Origin: Cecembia lonarensis LW9
Lineage (GTDB): Bacteria; Bacteroidota; Bacteroidia; Cytophagales; Cyclobacteriaceae
Length of the DNA: 36,509 nucleotides
Reading direction: 5' to 3'
NCBI RefSeq assembly: GCF_000298295.1
Contig: NZ_AMGM01000045.1
Span: 1-36,509 of the forward strand
Position numbers and translations under genes: made by a program. Positions 24,924 to 33,153 of the stretch are shown piece after piece. Numbering within the stretch: position 1 is the stretch's first letter; every line of letters begins with the position of its first letter. The notes beneath the pieces are model-generated. The model made no database searches, was not told the DNA's origin, and saw nothing but the letters and a program-made list of their open reading frames with translations.

Positions 24924-25658
24924 ATGGTTTTAGAAGCACCTGTTTATACCGTAGAAGCAGCCTTATTGGCTGAGCAGTTTGGCATCCATAGAATAGAGCT
25001 TTGTTCCGATTTTGGGGAAGGTGGAGAGACACCTTCAGTAGGCAACTTGTCATTTCTTAAAGAAAAAATCCAGATTCCTATTTTTGTAATGATTCGGCCT
25101 AGAGGGGGTGATTTTGTATATACGCCCGAGGAGTTGGAGGTCATGCAAAGAGATATTCAGATTTTGAAATCTTATGGGGCTGATGGTTTTGTTTTTGGTG
25201 TTTTGGATCAGCAAGGGCATGTAGATAGGGAAGCCTGTAAGGTCTTAATTGATGCAGCCGAAGGAAGTCCCTGTACTTTTCATAGGGCCTTTGATATCTG
25301 CCGTAATAAGGAAGATGCTATTGAAACCCTCATTTCACTTGGGTTCAAACGAATACTGACTTCTGGAGGAGAAAATACGGTTACTGCCGGTCTGTCCAAT
25401 ATTTTAAATTTTTTAAAACAAGCGGCTGGAAGGATTATCATCATGCCTGGCGGAGGTTTAAAAGTGGAGCACCTTGGTCCATTAAAGGCTAGCGGTGAGT
25501 TGAGAGAAATTCATGCGAGTTGTAAATCATTCAGGCCTACGATAAGTAAATACGCCCACCCCAGTGTTCAGTTGTCCCCGGATAAACAGGCTTTTCAACA
25601 AGTATTGAGCATTGATAAAAGGCAGGTTGAAGCATTCTTGAAACAGATGGTGCTGTAG
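24924..25658 (+). CDS. cutC: CutC-family TIM-barrel protein
   Basis: This 244-aa protein matches CutC throughout: EAALLAEQFGIHRIELCSD at the start, FVMIRPRGGDFVYTPEE, GADGFVFGVL, TFHRAFD, ILTSGG and IIMPGGGL. CutC was named for copper tolerance, but its barrel and conserved polar residues resemble an enzyme and its reaction is not established. The gene begins 3 nt after the glycosylasparaginase stop, so they are co-transcribed and probably coupled. The pairing suggests a role in handling products of glycan or glycopeptide breakdown rather than copper; that is inference. Confidence 0.92.
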   Translation: MVLEAPVYTVEAALLAEQFGIHRIELCSDFGEGGETPSVGNLSFLKEKIQIPIFVMIRPRGGDFVYTPEELEVMQRDIQILKSYGADGFVFGVLDQQGHVDREACKVLIDAAEGSPCTFHRAFDICRNKEDAIETLISLGFKRILTSGGENTVTAGLSNILNFLKQAAGRIIIMPGGGLKVEHLGPLKASGELREIHASCKSFRPTISKYAHPSVQLSPDKQAFQQVLSIDKRQVEAFLKQMVL

Positions 25659-25828
25659 CCTTAGGGTAGAAAAAATAGTCAAAATCAGAAATTTTAAATT
25701 TTACGTGATATCATAAAAATATTAAAATTAAGTGTATTGTATCGGTATTAAATTTTAATTAGAAATTTCGTTTTGATTTTAGTGTAAAAATTTGTAATTT
25801 ATTCGATACACTCAAACTCAAAATAACT

Positions 25829-26287
25829 ATGGTGAAAAGTTTTCAGGGCGTAAGGATAGCAGAGCCCAAAAAAAATAACCTTCCCGTACTGGTCAAAGAC
25901 CATATGAGTACCAGTTTGGTAACATTTCATGCAGAGGATTCCATTGACCACGTCCTGGAGGTCCTGACCAAGAGAAAGATTTCAGGCGCACCGGTGGTGG
26001 ATAAAGAGGGGCGGTTGATTGGAATTATTTCGGAAGTGGATTGCTTAAAAGAAATTATCAAAGGCAAGTATTCCAATACCCCTAAATTTCCCGGTACAGT
26101 GGCAGACCATATGACAGAGGATGTAATTACCCTTTCTCCTGACTTGAGTCTCTTTGATGCTGCGCAGAAATTTCTAGATCTGAAAATAAGAAGGTTTCCT
26201 GTGTTAAAAGATGGAAAATTGATCGGTCAGATATCCCTCTCAGATGTTATAAGGGCTTTTCCCAAATTGAGATCTACTACTTGGTAG
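25829..26287 (+). CDS. Tandem CBS-domain protein
   Basis: This 152-aa cytosolic protein is a Bateman pair: CBS1 at about 22-80 (VKDHMSTSLVTFHAEDS ... SGAPVVDKEGRLIGIISEVDCL) and CBS2 at about 90-148 (VADHMTEDVITLSPDLSL ... RRFPVLKDGKLIGQISLSDVI). There is no other domain. CBS pairs bind adenosyl nucleotides and usually regulate a partner; the partner is not identifiable here. It stands alone between an AT-rich upstream region and a clear terminator. Confidence 0.9.
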   Translation: MVKSFQGVRIAEPKKNNLPVLVKDHMSTSLVTFHAEDSIDHVLEVLTKRKISGAPVVDKEGRLIGIISEVDCLKEIIKGKYSNTPKFPGTVADHMTEDVITLSPDLSLFDAAQKFLDLKIRRFPVLKDGKLIGQISLSDVIRAFPKLRSTTW

Positions 26288-26300
26288 ACTTCAAAAAATA

Positions 26301-26335
26301 AAAGTGGCTGTTTTCTCTTGCCATACAGCCACTTT
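26301..26335. terminator. Terminator between the CBS gene and the convergent lipoprotein gene
   Basis: AAAGTGGCTGT (26301-26311) and ACAGCCACTTT (26325-26335) form an 11-bp perfect stem with a 13-nt loop. The plus strand continues CTATTTATTTTAATTTTTTT and the minus strand TATTTTTTG, so it can act both ways. Confidence 0.85.
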
Positions 26336-26359
26336 CTATTTATTTTAATTTTTTTGTTG

Positions 26360-27091
26360 TTACCTTCTTAATTCAATTTCGATATCAGCAAACTCCTTGA
26401 TGTTTCTGGTTATTCTTGAATAAATCTCCCTATTGCTGTCTCTTTTGATGAGCATGACGCCATCGGTCAATGTTGCATTTTCAAATTTTGAATCGGAAAC
26501 ACCTCTAAACCAATTCACTGCATTGATTTCGAAGAGAGCCAAAGGATTGTTTCTGGCATCTATTGTGAAATATCCCCCATCCTTAGCTTCAATTTCTACT
26601 TCAAAATCAATGTCATCTCCATAATATTCGAAAACCACTGGGATAGCAGCGCCACCTTGAGAAGCATAAGTTCCTTCGATATAAATGGAAGGTTCATTTC
26701 TATAATCAATCAGGTCCAGTTCCAGTTCAATTTCTTTGTACTCACCGGCTTCGATGTTGATAAAGAAGTCAACAGATTCATCAAAGTCATTGAAGCTTAC
26801 TTTTCTTATATCCCTGAATTTGATTTCAATTTCTTTCTCGAAGCTTCCAATATCATTTTGACCTTCTACTTCAAGTTCCAGTTCTTTGATCTGAATGAAC
26901 CCGTTTTCAATTGTCAGGTTACTGTTTTTAATTCTTGCATTTGCAGCACTTGCGGTACTGTTATTCAAAACAAAAGCAAGTCCTAATTTTCCTTCGCCGG
27001 TTCCAGGGATTTCATCCTCATTGTTGCAGGAAGTAAAAGCAAAAGTTACCGCGATTGCTAGTATGGCTAAAATCGTTTTTGAAGTCTTCAT
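26360..27091 (-). CDS. Hypothetical acidic lipoprotein (243 aa)
   Basis: The signal peptide ends at FTSC with Cys22, followed by NNEDE, which in Bacteroidota favours export to the cell surface. The mature protein is acidic and mostly beta-strand in pattern (alternating Glu/Ile/Val, e.g. EIEIKFRDI, EYKEIELELDLID, DIDFEVEIEAK), like an all-beta sandwich with two similar halves at about 40-130 and 135-230. The layout (lipid anchor, an early ...IKELELEVEG strand, then AGEYKEIELEL) recalls DUF4382-type lipoproteins, but I cannot confirm that. There is no operon partner. The function is unknown. Confidence 0.75.
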   Translation of the reverse strand: MKTSKTILAILAIAVTFAFTSCNNEDEIPGTGEGKLGLAFVLNNSTASAANARIKNSNLTIENGFIQIKELELEVEGQNDIGSFEKEIEIKFRDIRKVSFNDFDESVDFFINIEAGEYKEIELELDLIDYRNEPSIYIEGTYASQGGAAIPVVFEYYGDDIDFEVEIEAKDGGYFTIDARNNPLALFEINAVNWFRGVSDSKFENATLTDGVMLIKRDSNREIYSRITRNIKEFADIEIELRR

Positions 27092-27497
27092 AATAGTTTT
27101 AATAGATTAGGTGAATAAACCCATTGGTTGCTGTATTCAAAAGATTTTACTTAATTTCATTTACAAAATTTGAGCCAAAATTTCACAGTGTACCTTTCAT
27201 TCATTCGATTTTTTTGAGAAAGTTTTACATTAGAAAAAATATATATTTTCTTGATCCATCTCAAAAAGTCGGTGAATGGTCGGAGTTTACACGGGAGATG
27301 GTCGGGAGGTCTACGGGTTAGGACAGGGGATTTTGGTATCAATTATACATTTAATAGCTTTTTCTTAAACTATCGAGTTGAACAAAATCCTATTTCACTA
27401 CCATAATTTTGATCTTAAGGATCTCAAAGGGTCCTTTTTCTGTCCTGAAATAAATGATATCTTACACAATTTACATCATGCTTATTTCGGTTCTGCT
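27092..27497. other. Intergenic region with no convincing gene
   Basis: This is about 406 bp between two minus-strand genes. A 65-codon plus-strand frame (27124-27321) lacks family resemblance and start context, so I do not call it. A small AAAGG-GT-CCTTT inverted repeat with a T-run lies near 27427-27440. The promoter of the downstream lipoprotein gene should be in the right-hand part on the minus strand, but I cannot pick it out. Confidence 0.5.
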
Positions 27498-28271
27498 TTA
27501 GATATACCCCGCTAATTTATAGGTTATTAAGCCGATCCATTCTTTAAACAATTTCTGCCAGAGCAAAATGGATTGGGGGCTGGGAAAGAGCAGCTGTGGG
27601 ATGCTAAAGTGGATGTCTTCTGCGTAATAGTCCACTGGGAAAGTGTACACCGGAATACCGACTTTGTCAAAACAACCCTTGGCCCGCTTCATATGGAATG
27701 CTGAGGTGATCAGTAAGTATTCCTCTTTATCAAAGTCAGCATTTGATTGGGTCAACATTTCCTTGGTAAACAGTGCGTTTTGTCTGGTGTTTTTTGCTTC
27801 CCTTTCTATCAGGATATCATTCGGGTCAACACCCGCGATCAGCATAAAGTCTCTCAACAATTCAGCTTCGGTATTGGGATTGGTAGGGTTTAATCCCTGC
27901 CCACCCGTGATCAAAACCCTCTGAATTTTGCCCAATTTGTACAATTGTACGGCATGCGTGGCCCTGTCAGCCCCTTTGTTGAACAGGGTACGGTCATCCA
28001 CCGTCTTGCTCAGGTTGGTCACTCCGGTCAAGACTATTCCCATTTCAAAATCCGGCAATGTTGCTATTGGTTTGAGCTCATCTTCCCATAGGTGCATGGC
28101 CAAATTGGAAAAGAACTGATTGGAGAAAAACAACAGTAAGATGATGCCTGTGATTTGAAGCTTTCGGCCTATAGGTTTTTTCCTCCAGATAAAACCAAGG
28201 ATTAATGCAATTAAGATGATGGTCAGGGGCATGACCAAAAAGCTCAAAAACTGAGAAAGGTAGAAAAACAT
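27498..28271 (-). CDS. YdcF/ElyC/SanA-family (DUF218) membrane protein
   Basis: This 257-aa protein has two N-terminal transmembrane segments (about 8-28 and 38-55), then a DUF218 domain facing the periplasm. The domain shows GIVLTGVTN, GADRATHAVQLYKLGKIQRVLITGGQG, an acidic helix ELLRDFMLIAGVDPNDILIE and the NTRQNALFTKEML signature. ElyC and SanA influence envelope integrity and peptidoglycan or antigen assembly, by a chemistry that is still unclear. No envelope-synthesis operon surrounds it; the 85-aa membrane protein gene lies upstream on the same strand about 70 nt away. Confidence 0.87.
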   Translation of the reverse strand: MFFYLSQFLSFLVMPLTIILIALILGFIWRKKPIGRKLQITGIILLLFFSNQFFSNLAMHLWEDELKPIATLPDFEMGIVLTGVTNLSKTVDDRTLFNKGADRATHAVQLYKLGKIQRVLITGGQGLNPTNPNTEAELLRDFMLIAGVDPNDILIEREAKNTRQNALFTKEMLTQSNADFDKEEYLLITSAFHMKRAKGCFDKVGIPVYTFPVDYYAEDIHFSIPQLLFPSPQSILLWQKLFKEWIGLITYKLAGYI

Positions 28272-28341
28272 AACATATCAAATTTTCCAGCAATATAATC
28301 AATGGCCCGGAATAGGTGGGAATGGAAATGGGATCGCAGGT

Positions 28342-28599
28342 CTAAATAAAAAATAAGGAAATAGAAAGTACAACCAAAATGCCAAAAATGAACAGCACAG
28401 CCTTCCTTGAAAACTCATGTGCTTTTTTTCTTTCAAATCTTTCAGTAATCATTTCGTCGTACATTTTGGGTTCATTAAGTGTGACTCTGGCAACCTTTGA
28501 ATTATAGGGATTATCAGCCATCCTGCTTCTTTTTGAAAGAATGTTCCTGTTGTCTTTCGACGATTGTGCCATAGTAAAAGCTGAAGTTCCTCCTGCCAT
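28342..28599 (-). CDS. Small single-pass membrane protein, hypothetical
   Basis: This 85-aa protein has a polar, basic first part (KDNRNILSKRSRMADNPYN), a central charged helix (YDEMITERFERKKAHEFSRKA) and one C-terminal transmembrane helix (VLFIFGILVVLSISLFFI) that ends the chain. It is thus a tail-anchored or C-in protein. I do not recognise the family. It may share a transcript with the DUF218 gene downstream and is divergent from the FAD/Fe-S oxidoreductase gene. Confidence 0.6.
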   Translation of the reverse strand: MAGGTSAFTMAQSSKDNRNILSKRSRMADNPYNSKVARVTLNEPKMYDEMITERFERKKAHEFSRKAVLFIFGILVVLSISLFFI

Positions 28600-28701
28600 A
28601 ATTCTAAAATAAGTAAAAAAACATTTTTTTCAAAATTTTCACCTGCTAACAATATTTTGGATTTATTTCCAAAAGGCCGTATCATAGAATCTGCTATTGC
28701 T

Positions 28702-28709
28702 TATTTTTG
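28702..28709 (+). promoter_or_regulatory. Candidate -7 element very close to the oxidoreductase start
   Basis: TATTTTTG matches TAnnTTTG and ends only 4 nt before the ATG at 28714. If used, the transcript would start at or next to the ATG, giving a leaderless or nearly leaderless mRNA. Confidence 0.4.
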
Positions 28710-28713
28710 CTGC

Positions 28714-31659
28714 ATGACATCTACCAAACCAAATCTATTGCCTTTGTTGGAGAAACTGGCCGGTCAATTAAAGGGAGAACTGAAAATTGATAGCCTAACT
28801 AAAACGCTTTACGCTACGGATGCCTCAGTTTATCGGGAAATCCCTTTGGCGGTGGCTTTTCCAAAAACAGCTGAAGATATCCAGCAATTGATTCAATTTG
28901 CAGGGGCACATGGTACCTCTTTGATTCCAAGAACAGCAGGCACATCTTTAGCAGGCCAATGTGTTGGAAATGGCATAGTGGTAGATGTTTCCAGGCATTT
29001 CACACAAATTATTGAATTCAACAAAGAGGAAAGGTGGGTAAGGGTCCAACCGGGAGTCGTAAGGGATGAACTCAATAGGTTCCTCAAACCTCATGGACTT
29101 TTCTTTAGTCCCATTACCTCCACAGCCAATAGGGCCATGATAGGGGGAATGGTTGGAAATAATTCCTCAGGAACCACTTCCATTGTCTATGGTACCACCA
29201 GAGATAAAGTTTTGGAATTGAAGACTTTTCTTAGCGATGGTTCAGAGGCCATTTTTAAGAATATGGACAAAGCGGGTTTTGAGGCCAAGTGTGCATTGGA
29301 TAACCTGGAAGGGGAGATTTACAGGCAGCTTCAATCTTCGCTTTCTGACCAACAGGTTCAGGAAAATATTGCAGTCAATTTCCCCAAAAAATCCATACAC
29401 AGAAGAAATACAGGCTATGCGGTGGATGCCTTGTTGGAGACTGAGGTTTTTTCCTCACAGACATCACCTTTCAATATGTGCAAGTTACTTAGCGGATCGG
29501 AAGGTACTTTGGCATTTACCACAGAAATCAAACTGTCCTTAGATCCCTTGCCAGAGCCTGTTGACATTGTGGTGGCAGCTCATTTTCATTCCATCAATGA
29601 AAGCATGAAGGCTGCCCAGGTGGCCATGAAGCACACGGCTACTGCTGTAGAATTGATGGATAAGATCATTTTGGACTGCACCAAAGAAAGCTTGGAATAC
29701 AACAAGAACAGGTATTTCGTAGAAGGAGACCCAATGGCTTTGCTGATGGTTGAGTTTAGGGGGAAATCTGAGGAAGAGGCCAGGGCCAAAGGGAATAAAT
29801 TGATTGAAGATCTAAAAATGGCCAATTTGGGATATGCTTTTCCTGTGATTGACCCAAGTCTGACAGCATCTGCATGGGCTTTGAGAAGCGCAGGTTTGGG
29901 GCTATTGGCGAACATTCCCGGTGATCCCAAGGCGGTAGCCTGTATTGAGGATACGGCTGTTGATATTGAGGATCTTGCCAATTACATCGATGAGTTTGAT
30001 AAAATGATGGAAGCATATGGACAAAAACCTGTGCATTATGCCCATGCCGGCGCTGGCGAAATCCATTTGAGGCCGATTTTGGACTTAAAGAAAAAAACGG
30101 ATCAGGAAGCATTCTATCAGATCTCTTTAGATGTGGCCAAGTTGGTAAAAAAATACAATGGTTCATTATCCGGTGAGCATGGAGATGGAAGGGTGAGGGC
30201 ACCTTTTATCCCTTTGATGGTTGGCGAGGAGAACTACCAATTATTCAGAAAAATCAAATATACCTGGGATCCGCAAAATATATTCAACCCCGGGAAAATT
30301 GTGGATACTGCCCCAATGAACACTTCTTTGAGATATGAAGCGGATGTAGAGACTCCGGAATATGATACCTTAATGGATTTTTCAGGTGTCGGAGGGATAC
30401 TCAGAATGGCTGAAAAGTGTAATGGAAGTGGGGACTGTAGAAAATTGCCAAGCTCAGGCGGTACCATGTGCCCTAGCTATCAGGCCAGCAGAAATGAAAA
30501 AGATACGACAAGGGGCAGGGCCAATGTGCTCAGGGAGTTTCTTACCATGGATCAAAAGCCTAACCCTTTCGACCATCCCGAAATCAAGGAGGCTTTAGAC
30601 CTTTGTCTTTCGTGTAAGGGTTGTACCGCAGAATGCCCTTCCAATGTGGACATGGCCAGTATGAAGGCAGAATTTCAATACCAATACCATAAAACCCATG
30701 GAGTGCCCCTAAGGTCAAAGGCATTTGCCCATATCAATGAGCTGAATAAATTGGCTTATTTGACCCCTTTTCTTGCAAATTTCACCCTAAGTAATAAGTT
30801 TACGGGTGCATTGATGAAAAAAGCATTGCGCGTTTCGCCACAGCGTGAACTGCCCCGCATTCATCCAACAAGCTTATACGATTGGTATAGAAAAAATTAC
30901 CATCAACTGCCTCAGCCGAAAAAAATCATCAAAAGTGTTTACCTTTTTGTGGACGAATTCACCAATTATAATGACACACCCATTGGGATTATGGCCATTC
31001 AGTTATTAAGAAGACTGGGTTATGAGGTAAAGATGGTCAAGCATGAAGAAAGTGGGCGATCAGCGATTTCTAAAGGTTTATTGGAAAAAGCTAGGAAGCA
31101 TGCCGATGCCAATGTAAGGATCTTTGCAGACCTGGTGGATGGAAACAGTCCGCTGATAGGTATTGAACCCTCAGCCATCCTCAGCTTTAAAGATGAATAT
31201 CCGCGTTTGGTAAGTCCGGAACTGGTCGAAAAAGCGAAAAAGCTAAAGTTTCACACCCAATTGATCGATGAGTTTTTAGGGAAAGAAATTGCCAATGGAA
31301 ATATTACGGAAGACGCTTTTACAGAGGAATCTAGGTTGATCAAACTCCATGGTCATTGCCATCAAAAGGCACTTTCTTCCCTTAACTGGACCCAAAAATT
31401 ATTGTCTTTGCCGAAAAACTATAACGTGCAGCTCATTCCATCTGGTTGCTGTGGCATGGCAGGTTCATTTGGCTATGAAGAAGAACATTATGAACTCAGT
31501 ATGCAAATTGGTGAGATGGTATTGTTTCCTGCCGTAAGGGAAGCTTCAGAAAATACCTTGATTGCTGCCCCTGGCACTTCCTGCCGCCATCAGATCGCTG
31601 ATGGGACAGGAAAAAAGGCCTTACATCCAGTTGAGATCCTTTACCAGGCGCTAAAATAA
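28714..31659 (+). CDS. FAD- and Fe-S-binding D-2-hydroxyacid/lactate dehydrogenase-like oxidoreductase
   Basis: This 981-aa fusion flavoprotein probably oxidises a D-2-hydroxyacid and passes electrons to the respiratory chain. An FAD_binding_4 domain spans about 45-190 (RTAGTSLAGQ, MVGNNSSG, VYGTTRDKV). An FAD-oxidase C domain extends to about 545 (YAHAGAGEIHLRP, SGEHGDGRVRAPF, DPQNIFNPGKIV). A 4Fe-4S part is at about 568-645 (KCNGSGDCRKL ... CPSYQ; CLSCKGCTAECPS). A CCG/GlpC-like part covers about 690-981 (HGHCHQKAL, PSGCCGMAGSFGYE). This is the order of YdiJ-type fusions, also seen split as GlcD plus a CCG subunit. The upstream in-frame ATG at 28657 would precede the promoter-like site, so I chose 28714. 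The substrate could be D-lactate or D-2-hydroxyglutarate. Confidence 0.9.
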   Translation: MTSTKPNLLPLLEKLAGQLKGELKIDSLTKTLYATDASVYREIPLAVAFPKTAEDIQQLIQFAGAHGTSLIPRTAGTSLAGQCVGNGIVVDVSRHFTQIIEFNKEERWVRVQPGVVRDELNRFLKPHGLFFSPITSTANRAMIGGMVGNNSSGTTSIVYGTTRDKVLELKTFLSDGSEAIFKNMDKAGFEAKCALDNLEGEIYRQLQSSLSDQQVQENIAVNFPKKSIHRRNTGYAVDALLETEVFSSQTSPFNMCKLLSGSEGTLAFTTEIKLSLDPLPEPVDIVVAAHFHSINESMKAAQVAMKHTATAVELMDKIILDCTKESLEYNKNRYFVEGDPMALLMVEFRGKSEEEARAKGNKLIEDLKMANLGYAFPVIDPSLTASAWALRSAGLGLLANIPGDPKAVACIEDTAVDIEDLANYIDEFDKMMEAYGQKPVHYAHAGAGEIHLRPILDLKKKTDQEAFYQISLDVAKLVKKYNGSLSGEHGDGRVRAPFIPLMVGEENYQLFRKIKYTWDPQNIFNPGKIVDTAPMNTSLRYEADVETPEYDTLMDFSGVGGILRMAEKCNGSGDCRKLPSSGGTMCPSYQASRNEKDTTRGRANVLREFLTMDQKPNPFDHPEIKEALDLCLSCKGCTAECPSNVDMASMKAEFQYQYHKTHGVPLRSKAFAHINELNKLAYLTPFLANFTLSNKFTGALMKKALRVSPQRELPRIHPTSLYDWYRKNYHQLPQPKKIIKSVYLFVDEFTNYNDTPIGIMAIQLLRRLGYEVKMVKHEESGRSAISKGLLEKARKHADANVRIFADLVDGNSPLIGIEPSAILSFKDEYPRLVSPELVEKAKKLKFHTQLIDEFLGKEIANGNITEDAFTEESRLIKLHGHCHQKALSSLNWTQKLLSLPKNYNVQLIPSGCCGMAGSFGYEEEHYELSMQIGEMVLFPAVREASENTLIAAPGTSCRHQIADGTGKKALHPVEILYQALK

Positions 31660-31679
31660 CAAGTCATAAGGGTGCTCAG

Positions 31680-32336
31680 TTATACCGGCCATTGCTCTAG
31701 CCTATAGGCACTGTCCCAAAACATCCATTCCAGTCGGCTGGCCATTTCAAAGGCCTTAAACATGGTTTCTTGTGTGCTTGAACTTGATTGTGCTGCCAGT
31801 TCGTCTGTAATGGCAATGGCTTTGTGGACAGATGCGGCAAACTCTTCCCCAGCATAGGTGTCGATCCAGTTCTTATAGGGGTTGTTTTGGACTTCGGACT
31901 GTTGCTCAAAAATATGATCTCCAACTTTTTTGTAAATCCAAAAACAAGGAAGTACCGCTGCTACTGCCACAGCTACATCGCCATATTTTGCTTCTTTCAG
32001 GAGGTAATTGGTATAAAGCAGGCAGCTTGGGCTAGGTTCAATGGTATCAGGAATGCCCAGCGTTTTGAAATAGCCTTCATGTAAAGCCCTTTCCACCACA
32101 ATAGCCCCTGCCGCAAATTGGGCGAAATCCAGTACATGTTCCATTTTGTCCATACGCCCAGAGATTGTGCTCAGGGCCTTGCCAAATTCGCCCAAATAGT
32201 AGGCATCCTGGGCCATATAAAATTTGAACTTTTCCACAGGAAGATTGCCCTGCGTCAACTCTTTGTTGAAAGGCAAATCGAGAATTTTTTCGTAAAGCGG
32301 AGTAATACGTTCCCAGGTTTTAGCGGTCCATTTCAT
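31680..32336 (-). CDS. tenA: Aminopyrimidine aminohydrolase TenA (thiaminase II)
   Basis: This 218-aa all-helical enzyme converts aminomethylpyrimidine from degraded thiamin into HMP, which ThiD then phosphorylates. Key residues fit the Cys-type TenA: Asp44 in MAQDAYYLGEFG, Cys131 in AAVLPCFWIY and Glu203 in ASRLEWMFWDSAY. The start chosen is the ATG at 32336 (MKWTAKTW), inside the end of thiD, giving a 17-nt overlap; the longer frame adds 17 residues unlike the family. It is the last gene of the TPP-riboswitch operon. Confidence 0.92.
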   Translation of the reverse strand: MKWTAKTWERITPLYEKILDLPFNKELTQGNLPVEKFKFYMAQDAYYLGEFGKALSTISGRMDKMEHVLDFAQFAAGAIVVERALHEGYFKTLGIPDTIEPSPSCLLYTNYLLKEAKYGDVAVAVAAVLPCFWIYKKVGDHIFEQQSEVQNNPYKNWIDTYAGEEFAASVHKAIAITDELAAQSSSSTQETMFKAFEMASRLEWMFWDSAYRLEQWPV

Positions 32337-33153
32337 GGATGATTTGTGGTTGAGGTTGATAGAAATGATTAAGAGGGCCATTGCCATGGCCTGTTTTAAT
32401 ATCTTTGCCGGATTCTAAGGCTCCAAAAATATATTTTCTTGCTTTTTCTACGGCTAGGGATAGGGTATTCCCTTTGGCCAGTTCTGCAGCAATCGCCGAA
32501 GATAGGGTACAGCCGGTTCCATGCAGGTTGGTTGTGTTGATATAAGGACTTTCGAAAAATTGTACTGACTGATTTTTCTGGAAAAGAATATCCCGGATGA
32601 CAGGACTGTTTAGGTGACCTCCTTTTATCAATACAGCCTGACACTGCATGTCCATGATAGCTTTTCCTGCCTGATTCATTTTATCAACCGTATCCACCTT
32701 GTATCCCGTCAGTACCGCTGCTTCATCAAGGTTAGGTGTAATCAAACTGGATAAAGGGAAGAGTTTTTCTTTTAAAAGCGCTACGGTGCCATCTGCTATC
32801 AATCGGTCTCCGGAAGTAGCTACCATAACAGGATCAAAAACGAGGGGGATTTGAGGAAATTTTTTAAGGATATGGGCCAATACTTCCACCACCTCTGGTT
32901 GATTGACCATGCCTATTTTGATGGCTCTGGGAGGAATATCTTCCAAAACAGTAGTCAGTTGGGCTTCAATATGGGCAGCTGGGATAGGATGTATATCCCT
33001 TACCCCTTGGGTATTTTGTGCGGTGGTGGCTGTAATGACCGTCATGCCGTAGCAGCCCAAAGCAGCAAAGGTCTTGAGGTCTGCTTGTATCCCGGCCCCT
33101 CCGCTACTGTCTGAGCCAGCAATGCTTAACACTGGAATGTAGGTATTTACCAT
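32320..33153 (-). CDS. thiD: HMP / HMP-phosphate kinase
   Basis: This 277-aa ribokinase-fold enzyme phosphorylates hydroxymethylpyrimidine twice to HMP-PP for thiamin assembly. IAGSDSSGGAGIQADLKTF and GCYGMTVITATTAQNT bind the pyrimidine; DPVMVATSGDRL and VLIKGGH follow, and HGTGCTLSSAIAA holds the anion hole and Cys215. The length is that of stand-alone ThiD with no fused ThiE or TenA. It overlaps thiE by 7 nt and tenA by 17 nt, so the four genes are translationally tight. Confidence 0.95.
   Translation of the reverse strand: MVNTYIPVLSIAGSDSSGGAGIQADLKTFAALGCYGMTVITATTAQNTQGVRDIHPIPAAHIEAQLTTVLEDIPPRAIKIGMVNQPEVVEVLAHILKKFPQIPLVFDPVMVATSGDRLIADGTVALLKEKLFPLSSLITPNLDEAAVLTGYKVDTVDKMNQAGKAIMDMQCQAVLIKGGHLNSPVIRDILFQKNQSVQFFESPYINTTNLHGTGCTLSSAIAAELAKGNTLSLAVEKARKYIFGALESGKDIKTGHGNGPLNHFYQPQPQIIHEMDR

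Noticed and set aside
25747-25759. ATTAAA-T-TTTAAT palindrome upstream of the CBS gene
   Set aside because: It is pure A/T in an AT-rich stretch and likely by chance.
27124-27321. 65-codon plus-strand frame in the intergenic gap
   Set aside because: No family resemblance, poor start context and AT-rich low-information sequence; probably chance.
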